Both the position numbers and the translations under genes were made by a program. A DNA stretch of 64,000 bases, from assembly GCA_031367325.1 (NCBI GenBank), contig JANLPQ010000041.1:1-64000 (forward strand). The letters are read 5' to 3'. The first letter of the stretch is position 1. Each line of letters opens with the position of its first letter. The stretch comes from JAAFIP01 sp031367325. GTDB taxonomy: Bacteria; Pseudomonadota; Gammaproteobacteria; Burkholderiales; Burkholderiaceae_C. The notes under the pieces were generated by a model. The model made no database searches. It worked only from the letters and a program-made list of their open reading frames with translations, and was not told where the DNA came from. Of this stretch, positions 55,574-64,000 are shown piece by piece.

Positions 55574-57304
55574 GTGGCAAGATTATTTCATTGGTTAGAC
55601 TTGGGCGCTATGACTAGGCTGCGCAACACTGTGTTTTTTATCGCTTTGGCTTTGCCATGGCTTAACCCTTTTTCATTGGGGCCGTCGGCGGGGATGGTGC
55701 CTTGGTTGGTGTCGGTGGCTTGTGTGGGGGCGGCAGTGCTGGCTGTGCCTAGCGGGTCGTTATCTTTCAGGTTGTTTGGGTTTTTTGCGCTGAACGCTGT
55801 GTATTTTGCGGTGCACAGCCTGTGGTCGGGCGCGGGGTGGGAAGCGCTGGCGGCTTTGTTGGCTTGGGGTTGTGTGGGGTTGATGGCTTGGGTGGGGGCG
55901 GGGTTGAGATCAGGCGCAGTGCGTGGCTTGGCACTTATGTGGTTAGCGGTAGCGTTGGTTAGTTGCGTTTTAGCGCTGCTGCAGTATCTGTCGGTTGAGC
56001 AGTGGTTTGCGCCGTGGATCAGCGCGTCTAGCGACGGCACGGCGTATGCCAATCTGCGCCAGCGTAACCAGTTTGCTACGCTGTGCAGTATGGGGCTGGT
56101 GGCGTTGTTGTACTTGTGCCAGACTGGGTGCTTGCGGACGGGTGCTGCTACGCAAGCGAGGCTTCGACAGGCTCAGCCCGAACGGATTAATTCACTAATG
56201 CTTAGGCTTTTCTCGGAATCTTGGCCGTGGGCCGCGGCAGCGGTACTGGCCGCAGGCACGGCGCTTAGCAGCTCGCGTACTGGGGCGTTGCAGTGGCTGT
56301 TAATCGGTGCGGCCATGCTGTGCTGGCGCGCTAGCTTACGTGCGCCGGTGCGCTGGCTGTGTGCGGGGGCACTGGGGCTGTATGGGCTGGCGGTGTTGGT
56401 GATGCCGTGGTTTGCGCGCTGGGTGGGCAACCCGGCCACAGGCCTGTGGGGGCGGGCGCAAGAGGCGGGCGAGGCAGGCGGCAGCCGCTTGGCGCTGTAC
56501 AGCAATGTGCTAGACCTGATAGCCCAAAAGCCGTGGCTGGGCTGGGGCTGGCGCGAGCTGGCGTATGCGCACTACAGCGGCGTGTTTGACGTGCGCTTTG
56601 TTGAGCTGCTAGACAACGCACACAACTTGCCGCTGCACCTAGCGGTAGAGCTGGGCCTGCCGTATGCGCTGCTGTTTTGCGGCGCCATTGTGTGGTGGGT
56701 GCTGCGCAGCGCGCCGTGGGCCGAGGTGCATCCTACCCGGCAGCTGGCCTGGGCAGTGCTGATGCTGCTGGGCGTGCACAGCATGGTCGAATACCCGCTG
56801 TGGTATGGCCCGTTCCTCATGACGCTGGGGTTGTGCCTAGGGCTGCTGCAGCCTCTAAAATATAAGGATAATAGGCTGCTAACCCAAGTAAATCCTGCTC
56901 AACCAGCTATTCAATTTATAGCTGCTGGGTTGCTCTGCCTGGCCGCATACCTAGGCTTTGACTACCACCGCGCCAGCCAAATTTACCTAGACAAAGCAGC
57001 GCGCAGCGCGCTCTACCCTAGCGATGCGCCGGGTGGCACGCTGGGCTATGCGCAGCAAAGCTGGGTGTACCAGCGCCAGGCGCGCTTTGCCCAGCTGATG
57101 ATTACCCCCGTTACTCCGCAAACCGCCGCCCAGGTGCTGACGTTGGCACTAGACCTGGTGCATTACTCACCCGAGCCAAGGGTGATAGAGCCGCTGATCG
57201 AGGCGGCCACTATGCTGCATTTTGACGATGTGGCGATGTACCACCTAGCCCGCTACAAGGCTATGTACCCGCTGGAGTATGCGGCCTGGTCGGCGTTGAA
57301 GTAG
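55574..57304 (+). CDS. PglL/Wzy_C-like O-oligosaccharyltransferase, copy 2
   Basis: The 576-residue protein has many hydrophobic helices. The conserved regions are YANLRQRNQFATLCSMGLVA, LIAQKPWLGWGWRELAYAHY and LLDNAHNLPLHLAVELG, parallel to those of the copy at 51800-53644. A soluble tail with helical repeats follows. The start is a GTG at 55574; the ATG at 55610 is an alternative. Residues around 436-452 are encoded by a copy of the dispersed repeat. It may glycosylate pilin or act as an O-antigen ligase. Confidence 0.8.
   Translation: MARLFHWLDLGAMTRLRNTVFFIALALPWLNPFSLGPSAGMVPWLVSVACVGAAVLAVPSGSLSFRLFGFFALNAVYFAVHSLWSGAGWEALAALLAWGCVGLMAWVGAGLRSGAVRGLALMWLAVALVSCVLALLQYLSVEQWFAPWISASSDGTAYANLRQRNQFATLCSMGLVALLYLCQTGCLRTGAATQARLRQAQPERINSLMLRLFSESWPWAAAAVLAAGTALSSSRTGALQWLLIGAAMLCWRASLRAPVRWLCAGALGLYGLAVLVMPWFARWVGNPATGLWGRAQEAGEAGGSRLALYSNVLDLIAQKPWLGWGWRELAYAHYSGVFDVRFVELLDNAHNLPLHLAVELGLPYALLFCGAIVWWVLRSAPWAEVHPTRQLAWAVLMLLGVHSMVEYPLWYGPFLMTLGLCLGLLQPLKYKDNRLLTQVNPAQPAIQFIAAGLLCLAAYLGFDYHRASQIYLDKAARSALYPSDAPGGTLGYAQQSWVYQRQARFAQLMITPVTPQTAAQVLTLALDLVHYSPEPRVIEPLIEAATMLHFDDVAMYHLARYKAMYPLEYAAWSALK
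56878..56934 (+). repeat. Dispersed repeat copy inside PglL-like gene
   Basis: AACCCAAGTAAATCCTGCTC followed by AACCAGCTATTCAATTTATA matches the family with CTGCTCAACCAG in the core. It is read in frame as LLTQVNPAQPAIQFIAAGLL. Confidence 0.75.
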
Positions 57305-57396
57305 TCGTTGTATTTAAGAGCCGCTGCGCATGAGGCACTAGAGCAGGTTCAGCCTAAGCGGCATGAATCACGTGAGTAATTACAGGTCTTTACAAT

Positions 57397-57424
57397 TAGT
57401 TAAATCAAACGATTGATTTAACTA
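57397..57424 (+). promoter_or_regulatory. Palindromic operator upstream of tetR-like gene
   Basis: TAGTTAAATCA-AACGAT-TGATTTAACTA is a perfect inverted repeat with 11-base arms, 15 bases before the regulator start. It has the form of a TetR-family binding site for autoregulation. Confidence 0.75.
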
Positions 57425-57439
57425 GCTATACTCGCCGCC

Positions 57440-58096
57440 ATGCGAAACCCCAGAATTGACGGCGGAGAATCACGCCAACGCCTGCTGCACGCTGCTGTGC
57501 AGTGCTTTGCCCAGCATGGCTACAGCAAAACGTCTACCCGCCAGATAGCGCAGCAAGCGGGCGTCAACATTGCGGCTATCAGCTACTATTTTGAAGACAA
57601 AGCGGGGCTGTACCGGGCCGCTTACACCGAGCCGATGGGCTGCGCCAAAGACGACATTGCGTTGTTTGACGGCAGCACGCTCACGCTAGAGCAAGCCTTG
57701 CACGGCCTGTACAGCGGCTTTATTGAACCGCTGAAGCAAAACATACAGGTGCAGCAGTGCATACGCCTGCACATGCGCGAGATGGTGGAACCCACGGGGC
57801 TGTGGGACGAAGAAATAGACCAAGGCATAAAGCCCTACCAGGCCGCGCTGGCCAAGCTGCTGTGCCGTCACTACGGTGTCAAACGGGTCGACGACGATAT
57901 CACCCGCCTGGTGGTGTCCATCGTGGCGCTGGGCGTGCATATGTATGTGGGACGCGATTTAACGTTAAAGCTGTACCCGCGCATTGCCACCACCGCCAAA
58001 GCGCTAGACGTGATGGCCGAGCGCTTGGTGATGTACGCCCGCGCCATGATTGACGCCGAGGGTGCGCGCCGCTTGGCTGCAGCGACTGCGGTATGA
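57440..58096 (+). CDS. TetR-family regulator, CerR/DUF1956 type
   Basis: The 218-residue protein has the TetR helix-turn-helix FAQHGYSKTSTRQIAQQAGV followed by NIAAISYYFEDKAGLYRAAY. The C-terminal part is of the DUF1956 (CerR) type. Such regulators often control adjacent efflux operons. Its stop overlaps the start of the outer-membrane component gene, and a perfect palindrome lies upstream. Confidence 0.92.
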   Translation: MRNPRIDGGESRQRLLHAAVQCFAQHGYSKTSTRQIAQQAGVNIAAISYYFEDKAGLYRAAYTEPMGCAKDDIALFDGSTLTLEQALHGLYSGFIEPLKQNIQVQQCIRLHMREMVEPTGLWDEEIDQGIKPYQAALAKLLCRHYGVKRVDDDITRLVVSIVALGVHMYVGRDLTLKLYPRIATTAKALDVMAERLVMYARAMIDAEGARRLAAATAV

Positions 58097-59682
58097 AAGG
58101 AATTGAGATGTTTGATGTGCCACCTTTTATGAATACTGTTGAAGCGTCGCTCAAAGTGCTGCTTAGAGCGCTGCCCAAAGCGCTATGCAAAACACCGCAT
58201 TTTGCCGCGCAACGCGCAGGGCACTTGGGGCAATCATTGCTAGCCCTGTCCGCAGCACTAGCCATGGCAGGCTGCGCCAGCACCGCAGGCCTGCCGGACG
58301 CAAACCGCGTGCAAGCCGACAGCCGCATCACGCCGCCCGCCACATGGCAAGCCGCACTGCCCCACGGCGGCAACATTAGCACCATGAGCCAGTGGTGGCA
58401 GCAGTGGGACGACAAGCTGTTGGTAGAAGTACTAGAAGCCGCACAAAAAGAAAGCGTCACCCTGGCCGCCGCCCGCACCCGCATTGCCCAAGCGCGCGCC
58501 ACGCTGACAGGCGCGCAAGCCGCGCTGCTGCCCAATGTGCAAGGCAGCGCGCAAATTACCCGAGGCGTGCAGGCACCCAAGGCACCGCCTGCCACCAGCG
58601 CCAGCGTAGGGCTGCAAGCTGCGTGGGAGCTAGACGTGTTTGGTGGCAACCGCGCGGCCCGCAGCGCCGCACAAACGCGCTTTGACTCGGCCCAGCTAGG
58701 CTGGCACGAGGCGCGCGTGCTGGTGGCCATTGAAGCAGCCAGCGTGTACTACGACTGGCTCAGCTGCCAAACCAGCGTGGGGCTAGCGCAAAGCGACGCT
58801 ACCTCGCGCAGCGAAACCGCGCGCCTAGCTGATCTGACGGCTAAAGCAGGCCTGAACGCACCTGCCAACGCAGCGCTAGCGCGCGCCAGCGCCGCCGACG
58901 CAGCCAACAGCCTGCGCAGCGCGCAGGCCCAGTGCGAGGTAAAACTTAAATCACTCGTTTCGCTCACCGGATTGGCCGAGCCTGCGTTGCGCGATAAACT
59001 GATAGCCAATGTGCCTGTGGCCCGTAAAATCACCGCGCAAAAAGAGCTGTTCACCATCGCTGCCGTGCCCGCCGAAGTACTGGCCCAGCGCCCTGACATT
59101 GCCGCCGCTCAGCGCGACGTAGCGGCCGCCAGCGCCGACGCACGCGCAGCAGACGCGCGGCGTTTGCCCATGCTGTCGCTGAACGGTTCTATCGCCGGTG
59201 CCAGAATTAGCCAAGGCGGGCAGAGCACCGAAGGCGTGACGTGGTCGGTAGGCCCCATCGCGTTGACCGTGCCGCTGTTTGACGGTGGCCGCAACGCTGC
59301 CAATGCCCAAGCCGCAGTAGTAGCGTACGACGAAGCTGTGGTCAACCTGCGTGCCAAGGCGCGCAACGCAGTGCGCGAAGTAGAAGAAGCTTTGGTTAAC
59401 TTGGACAGTACCGCCCAGCGCGCAGATGATGTGCAAACCGCCACCACAGGCTACAAAGCATCTTTTGACGCCACGCAAGCGCGCTACAAAGCAGGCCTGG
59501 CCAGCCTGGTTGAGCTAGAAGACGCACGCCGCACCTCGGTGCTGGCGCAGCAAAGCCAGCTAGCGCTAGACCGCGAGCGCATTGCAGCGTGGGTAGCGTT
59601 GTACCGCGCCGCTGGTGGCGGCTGGACAGCGCAAAGCCCTATGCCCATGCTGACACCCACACCAGGGCCTGGTGCGCCATAG
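58093..59682 (+). CDS. RND efflux outer membrane lipoprotein (NodT/OprM type)
   Basis: The 529-residue protein has a lipobox (LALSAALAMAGCAS) with the cysteine near residue 61. Two repeated OEP domains follow: ESVTLAAARTRIAQARATLT, then AQRPDIAAAQRDVAAASADA and PLFDGGRNAANAQAAVVAYD. Its N terminus before the lipobox is about 40 residues longer than usual, so the true start may be internal. It would form the outer membrane duct of the pump encoded next. The start overlaps the regulator stop (ATGA). Confidence 0.9.
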   Translation: MKGIEMFDVPPFMNTVEASLKVLLRALPKALCKTPHFAAQRAGHLGQSLLALSAALAMAGCASTAGLPDANRVQADSRITPPATWQAALPHGGNISTMSQWWQQWDDKLLVEVLEAAQKESVTLAAARTRIAQARATLTGAQAALLPNVQGSAQITRGVQAPKAPPATSASVGLQAAWELDVFGGNRAARSAAQTRFDSAQLGWHEARVLVAIEAASVYYDWLSCQTSVGLAQSDATSRSETARLADLTAKAGLNAPANAALARASAADAANSLRSAQAQCEVKLKSLVSLTGLAEPALRDKLIANVPVARKITAQKELFTIAAVPAEVLAQRPDIAAAQRDVAAASADARAADARRLPMLSLNGSIAGARISQGGQSTEGVTWSVGPIALTVPLFDGGRNAANAQAAVVAYDEAVVNLRAKARNAVREVEEALVNLDSTAQRADDVQTATTGYKASFDATQARYKAGLASLVELEDARRTSVLAQQSQLALDRERIAAWVALYRAAGGGWTAQSPMPMLTPTPGPGAP

Positions 59683-59762
59683 CCCACTGCGCCACACCAC
59701 ACTAGCAGCATTGCCCCCTACTTTTTTACGCAAACAACTTTCACGCCATTGCCGGAGTCCGT

Positions 59763-60962
59763 ATGAAATTAACCATGCCTTTTAAACTAAACGCTATGAC
59801 TATAGTAGCTGTCGGTGCAGTACTTACGATAGCTATCGGCCTATTTGTATCGCAAACATGGGCCCAAGATAGTAAAAAAAGCGACAAGCCCGCTACCCCA
59901 CCCAAAGCCGCCTTAAGCGTCAGCGCCGTCAGCCCCAGCAACGGTACGTTGGGGGTACAACTGTCAGCCAACGGCAACGTGGTGGCGTGGCAAGAGGCCA
60001 TCATCGGCGCTGAGGTGAACGGGCTGAAGGTCACCGAGGTGCGCGTGAACGTAGGCGACACCGTGAGAAAAGGCCAGGTGCTGGCCACCTTTAGCGCCGA
60101 CGCTGCGCGTGCCGATGTGCTGCAAGCAAGTGCCTCGCTGGCTGAGGCGCAGGCTACCCAGTCTGAGGCGGCAGCCAACGCGGCGCGCGCGCGCAGCCTG
60201 CAAGACACCGGCGCACTCAGCGCGCAACAAATTGCGCAATTCACCACGCTAGAGACCACGGCCAAAGCCCGCACCGAAGCTGCCCGTGCGGTAGTGACCA
60301 ATGCACAAGTGCGCCTGAAAAATGGCCAGCTTACCGCGCCTGACAACGGCGTAATCTCAGCGCGGCTGGCTACCGTAGGCTCGGTGGTGGGTGCCGGGTC
60401 AGAGCTGTTTCGCATGATTCGCCAAGGCCGCCTAGAGTGGCGCGCCGAGGTAACCAGCACGGAGGTGGCGCGTATCAAGCCCGGCACGGCGGCCACCATC
60501 ACCGCCGCCAGCGGCGCGCAGGTGCAAGGCAAGGTGCGCACGGTGGCACCCACGGTAGACGCGCTGACACGCAATGCACTGGTGTATGTAGACTTGCCGC
60601 AAAACCCCGACATCAAAGCAGGCATGTTTGCCAAGGGTGAATTTGTACTGGGCAGCACCAACGCGCTGACCTTGCCTCAACAGGCCTTGGTGCTGCGCGA
60701 TGGGTTTACCTATGCCATGCGCATTGAGGCGACCAACAAAGTCAGCCAAGTCAAACTGCAAACTGGCCGCCGTGTAGGCGACGCGGTAGAGATTGTGCAA
60801 GGCGCAAAAAATGGTGAACGCTATGTAGCCGGTGGGGCCGCGTTTTTGGCCGATGGCGATACCGTCAGGGTAATAGCTGCTGCGCCTGCGGGCACACAAG
60901 CGCCTGCTACCCCCGCAGCTGCCTCCAGCGCTGCCTCCAATGCGCTGTCAGCCGCTAAATAA
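59763..60962 (+). CDS. RND efflux periplasmic adaptor
   Basis: The 399-residue protein has an N-terminal membrane anchor or signal (MTIVAVGAVLTIAIGLFVSQ). The lipoyl-like start is VVAWQEAIIGAEVNGLKVTE and VNVGDTVRKGQVLATF, with a helical hairpin (SLAEAQATQSEAAANAARAR) and a barrel domain next. It links the inner-membrane pump to the outer-membrane channel. An Ala/Pro/Ser tail ends the protein. The gene follows the channel gene by 80 bases. Confidence 0.93.
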   Translation: MKLTMPFKLNAMTIVAVGAVLTIAIGLFVSQTWAQDSKKSDKPATPPKAALSVSAVSPSNGTLGVQLSANGNVVAWQEAIIGAEVNGLKVTEVRVNVGDTVRKGQVLATFSADAARADVLQASASLAEAQATQSEAAANAARARSLQDTGALSAQQIAQFTTLETTAKARTEAARAVVTNAQVRLKNGQLTAPDNGVISARLATVGSVVGAGSELFRMIRQGRLEWRAEVTSTEVARIKPGTAATITAASGAQVQGKVRTVAPTVDALTRNALVYVDLPQNPDIKAGMFAKGEFVLGSTNALTLPQQALVLRDGFTYAMRIEATNKVSQVKLQTGRRVGDAVEIVQGAKNGERYVAGGAAFLADGDTVRVIAAAPAGTQAPATPAAASSAASNALSAAK

Positions 60963-60967
60963 TAATA

Positions 60968-61022
60968 AAAAGCGTTGTTAACCCAAGTAAAACCTGCTCA
61001 AGCAGCTATTAAATTAATAGTA
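60968..61022 (+). repeat. Dispersed palindromic repeat between adaptor and pump genes
   Basis: AACCCAAGTAAAACCTGCTC followed by AAGCAGCTATTAAATTAATA contains both perfect palindromes. It lies inside what should be one efflux operon. Confidence 0.9.
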
Positions 61023-61042
61023 TTAGTCAGAGAGAACTCCCC

Positions 61043-64000
61043 ATGAACGTATCCGCTTGGTGTATTCGCAATCCCATTGCCGCCATCATGTTTTTTGTGA
61101 TGCTGTGCTTTGCCGGTGTCTTGGGCTACCAAAACATGAAGGTGCAAAACTTTCCTGATTTGGATGTGCCCAACATCATCGTCACCGCCAGCCTGCCCGG
61201 CGGCTCGCCCACGCAGCTAGAAACTGAAGTCGCGCGCAAAATTGAAAACAGCATTGCGCCGCTAGAAGGCCTTAAAAATATTTACACCAAAGTGCAAGAC
61301 GGTGTGGTCACCATCACCGCCGAATTTCGCCTGGAAAAACCCACCCAAGAGGCCTTGGACGAAACACGCTCTGCCGTGCAGCAGGTACGCGCCGATTTAC
61401 CGGCTGATTTGCGCGACCCGATTGTCAGCAAGGTCAACATCTCTGGCGGCGCAGTACTAGCCTACGCTGTGCGCATTCCGTCCATGGACGACGAGGCGCT
61501 GTCGTGGTTTGTCGACGACACACTGACGCGCAAGCTGCTGGCGGTTAAAGGCGTGGGCTCGGTCACGCGGGTGGGCGGCGTCAGCCGCGAGGTGCGCATT
61601 ACGCTGGACAGCGCCAAGATGCAATCGCTGGGGGTTAGCGCCGCAGCGCTGTCGCGCCAGTTGCGCGACGTGCAGATGGAAACCGCGGGTGGCCGGGCCG
61701 AGCTGGGCAGCAGCGAGCAGCCGGTGCGCACACTGGCCACCGTCAAGTCGGCAGCTGAGATTGCCGCTATTGAACTGGCGCTGGACACCACAGGGCGTAA
61801 GATTCGCCTAGACCAAATTGCGCAGGTTAAAGACACCATCGCCGAGCCGCGCTCTAGCGCGTTGCTCAACGGCGTGCCCGTAGTGGGCTTTGAAATTGCA
61901 CGCAGCAAAGGTGCTAGCGAGGTAGAAGCAGGTCGCGGCGTACGCGCCGTGTTGGCCGAGCTAAAAGTAGCGCGCCCCGATATGCAATTAACTGAGGCGT
62001 TTGACTTTATCACCCCGGTAGAAGAAGAATACGCCGCGTCGCTTACTTTGCTGATCGAGGGCGCCATCTTGGCGGTGCTAGTGGTGTGGCTGTTTTTGCG
62101 CGACTGGCGTGCTACGTTCGTCTCAGCGGTCGCGTTGCCGTTGTCGGTCATTCCCGCTTTTATTGGCATGAACTACCTTGGCTTTTCTATTAACGTGGTT
62201 ACGCTGCTGGCGCTCAGTTTAGTAATTGGTATTTTGGTAGACGATGCGATTGTGGAGGTAGAAAACATTGTGCGCCACCTGCGCATGGGCAAAACGCCTT
62301 ACCAAGCTGCCATGGAAGCGGCCGACGAGATTGGCGTCGCGGTGATTGCCATTACCTTTACCTTGATTGCGGTGTTTTTACCCACCGCGTTCATGAGCGG
62401 TATTGTCGGCAAGTTTTTCAAACAGTTTGGCTGGACCGCTGCACTGGCGGTGTTTGCGTCGCTGATTGTCGCGCGTATGCTCACCCCCATGATGGCGGCG
62501 TACATCTTAAAACCGATTCCTACTGAACATGTTGTGAAAGATGGCGCGCTGATGCGCTGGTATATGCGCGCTAGCCGCTGGTGCCTGCGCCATCGCATCA
62601 TCACCGTGCTGGCTGCCGGTGCATTTTTTGTCGGCTCTATCATGCTGATACCGCTGCTGCCTACAGGCTTTATTCCGCCCGACGATAACTCGCAAACGCA
62701 AGTGAACCTGGAGCTGCCACCAGGCACCAAGCTGGCGCAAACCCAAGCAGCCGCCGAGGCAGCACGCGCGCTGATCAGCAAAGTAGAGCATGTCAAATCG
62801 GTCTACACCACCGTGGGGGGCGGTGCCGCAGGCGGCGACCCGTTTGCACCGGGTGGCGCAGCAGAATCACGCAAAGCCACGCTCACCGTACTGCTGGCCG
62901 AGCGCGGCACGCGGCCACGCAAGCAAGGAATTGAAAACAATATCCGCAAGGCGCTAGAGGAGTTGCCCGGTTTACGTAGCAAAGTGGGCTTAGGCGGTTC
63001 GGGTGAAAAGTATGTGTTGGCGTTAACCGGCGATGACCCTGTCGCTTTGGCCACTGCCGCTGCTGCAGTAGAGCGTGACTTGCGCACCATCCCCGGCTTG
63101 GGCTCGGTAGCGTCCAGTGCGTCGCTGGTGCGCCCTGAGCTGACGGTGCTGCCTGACTTTGCGCGCATGGCCGACCTGGGCGTCACCAGTACCGCTATTG
63201 GCGAGACCTTGCGCATTGCCACCGTGGGCGACTACGACGCTTCATTGCCTAAGTTAAACCTAGCGCAGCGCCAAATACCCGTGGTGGTACGCTTGTCTGA
63301 CGATGCACGCAACGACATCAGCGCGCTAGAACGCCTGATGGTGCCAGGCACACGCGGCCCTGTTATGTTAAGCCAAGTGGCCAGCATTCAACTATCGGGC
63401 GGGCCTGCAGTGATCGACCGCTTTAACCGCGCACGCAATGTGCAGTTTGAAGTGGAATTGTCTGGCCTGCCGCTAGGCGACGTGACTGCAGCAGTTAATA
63501 AATTACCCGCCATTCAAAACCTGCCTGCAGGCGTTAAACAAGTGGTGATTGGCGATGCCGAGGTGATGGGCGAACTGTTTGCCAGCTTTGGCCTGGCGAT
63601 GATGACAGCGGTGCTGTGTATCTACATAGTGCTGGTGCTGTTGTTCAAAGACTTTCTGCACCCGATGACGATTTTGGTAGCGCTGCCACTGTCGTTGGGC
63701 GGTGCGTTTGTCGGCTTGCTGCTGGGTGGCAAAAGTTTTTCGATGCCGTCGTTGATTGGCTTGATCATGCTGATGGGCATTGCCACTAAAAACTCTATCC
63801 TGCTGGTGGAATACGCTATCGAAGCGCGCCGTGGCCGCCATGCCACCGAGACCCAGCCCGCAGTGCCACCCATGAGCCGTACAGAGGCGCTGCTGGATGC
63901 CTGCCACAAACGCGCCCGCCCGATTGTGATGACCACCATTGCCATGGGCGCGGGCATGATGCCGATTGCACTGGGCTGGGGCGCTGCGGACGGTAGTTTT
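61043..64000 (+). CDS. RND efflux permease (HAE1 type), 3' end cut off
   Basis: The ATG at 61043, with AGAGAACTCC upstream, gives 986 codons to the window edge without a stop. It begins MNVSAWCIRNPIAAIMFFVM. The RND landmarks are FPDLDVPNIIVTASLPGGSP, the fourth helix LVIGILVDDAIVEVENIV with two proton-relay aspartates, and the second-half helix LIGLIMLMGIATKNSILLVE. It is a proton-driven exporter of drugs or metabolites. About 50 residues are probably missing. Confidence 0.95.
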   Translation, partial: MNVSAWCIRNPIAAIMFFVMLCFAGVLGYQNMKVQNFPDLDVPNIIVTASLPGGSPTQLETEVARKIENSIAPLEGLKNIYTKVQDGVVTITAEFRLEKPTQEALDETRSAVQQVRADLPADLRDPIVSKVNISGGAVLAYAVRIPSMDDEALSWFVDDTLTRKLLAVKGVGSVTRVGGVSREVRITLDSAKMQSLGVSAAALSRQLRDVQMETAGGRAELGSSEQPVRTLATVKSAAEIAAIELALDTTGRKIRLDQIAQVKDTIAEPRSSALLNGVPVVGFEIARSKGASEVEAGRGVRAVLAELKVARPDMQLTEAFDFITPVEEEYAASLTLLIEGAILAVLVVWLFLRDWRATFVSAVALPLSVIPAFIGMNYLGFSINVVTLLALSLVIGILVDDAIVEVENIVRHLRMGKTPYQAAMEAADEIGVAVIAITFTLIAVFLPTAFMSGIVGKFFKQFGWTAALAVFASLIVARMLTPMMAAYILKPIPTEHVVKDGALMRWYMRASRWCLRHRIITVLAAGAFFVGSIMLIPLLPTGFIPPDDNSQTQVNLELPPGTKLAQTQAAAEAARALISKVEHVKSVYTTVGGGAAGGDPFAPGGAAESRKATLTVLLAERGTRPRKQGIENNIRKALEELPGLRSKVGLGGSGEKYVLALTGDDPVALATAAAAVERDLRTIPGLGSVASSASLVRPELTVLPDFARMADLGVTSTAIGETLRIATVGDYDASLPKLNLAQRQIPVVVRLSDDARNDISALERLMVPGTRGPVMLSQVASIQLSGGPAVIDRFNRARNVQFEVELSGLPLGDVTAAVNKLPAIQNLPAGVKQVVIGDAEVMGELFASFGLAMMTAVLCIYIVLVLLFKDFLHPMTILVALPLSLGGAFVGLLLGGKSFSMPSLIGLIMLMGIATKNSILLVEYAIEARRGRHATETQPAVPPMSRTEALLDACHKRARPIVMTTIAMGAGMMPIALGWGAADGSF

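Noticed and set aside
1..64000. CRISPR array, tRNA, rRNA or insertion sequence
   Set aside because: No regularly spaced repeat array, tRNA cloverleaf, rRNA sequence or transposase was recognised. The palindromic repeats are scattered, not in an array.

Overview
The window looks like a chromosomal segment from a beta-proteobacterium of the order Burkholderiales, most likely a Comamonadaceae relative. The reasons are the tuf-rpsJ-rplC ribosomal layout, the short-type argC, GTP-dependent PEP carboxykinase, sucCD followed by a TerC gene, RpoN-driven pilA, and many copies of a palindromic repeat with the core CTGCTCAAGCAGCTATTAA. I attribute that repeat to this family from memory; I could not run a search. 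No rRNA, tRNA, CRISPR array, transposase or intact prophage was seen. The left and right edges cut through tuf and an RND pump gene.

Layout. (1) 1-5.8 kb: the tail of tuf, rpsJ, a terminator-like hairpin, a strong sigma70-type promoter, then rplC-rplD-rplW-rplB-rpsS-rplV-rpsC-rplP-rpmC-rpsQ and a terminator. (2) 5.9-15.4 kb: housekeeping and accessory genes: a Prx5-type peroxiredoxin, recQ, a PhoX-type phosphatase lipoprotein, a tandem AAA ATPase, an ACT-domain threonine ammonia-lyase, a DUF1161 protein and a one-helix membrane peptide. (3) 15.5-21.7 kb: molybdate transport genes modA, modB and modC on the minus strand, with two unrelated secreted-protein genes between them. (4) 22-28 kb: pckG, a GlsB/YeaQ membrane protein, an alpha/beta hydrolase, a cardiolipin-synthase-like phospholipase D and an orphan CHASE3 sensor kinase. 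(5) 28-31.2 kb: a tightly coupled four-gene cassette of unknown pathway (glycosyltransferase, acyl-CoA-dehydrogenase-like protein, PIG-L deacetylase, NodS-like methyltransferase). (6) 31.3-39.8 kb: a MOSC protein, a secreted DUF11 protein, an EVE-domain protein, two adjacent membrane proteins of which at least one carries L7/L12-C-terminal-like repeats, argC, sucCD and terC.

(7) 40-47.4 kb: a signalling locus in which a CHASE2 Ser/Thr kinase, a PP2C phosphatase, an FHA protein, a CHASE2 adenylate cyclase and a class II cAMP-phosphodiesterase-like metallo-hydrolase follow one another on one strand. It contains both arms of protein phosphorylation and, by inference, both arms of cAMP turnover. 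(8) 47.5-55.5 kb: an accessory zone rich in toxin-antitoxin genes: hipBA, a RelE-like pair, a RelB/ParE pair, a higA broken by two in-frame amber codons, a decayed Gp49/XRE pair, an orphan CopG antitoxin, a PIN fragment and a UPF0175/DUF3368 pair. It also contains pilA and the first of two PglL/Wzy_C-like membrane ligases; the second ligase lies just beyond. (9) 57.4-64 kb: a TetR/CerR-type regulator with a perfect palindromic operator, followed by a three-component RND efflux operon.

The items most worth a second look are the four-gene cassette, the kinase/cyclase locus, the dispersed repeat (including two copies read in frame inside genes), the paired membrane proteins at 34.5-35.5 kb and the toxin-antitoxin zone.
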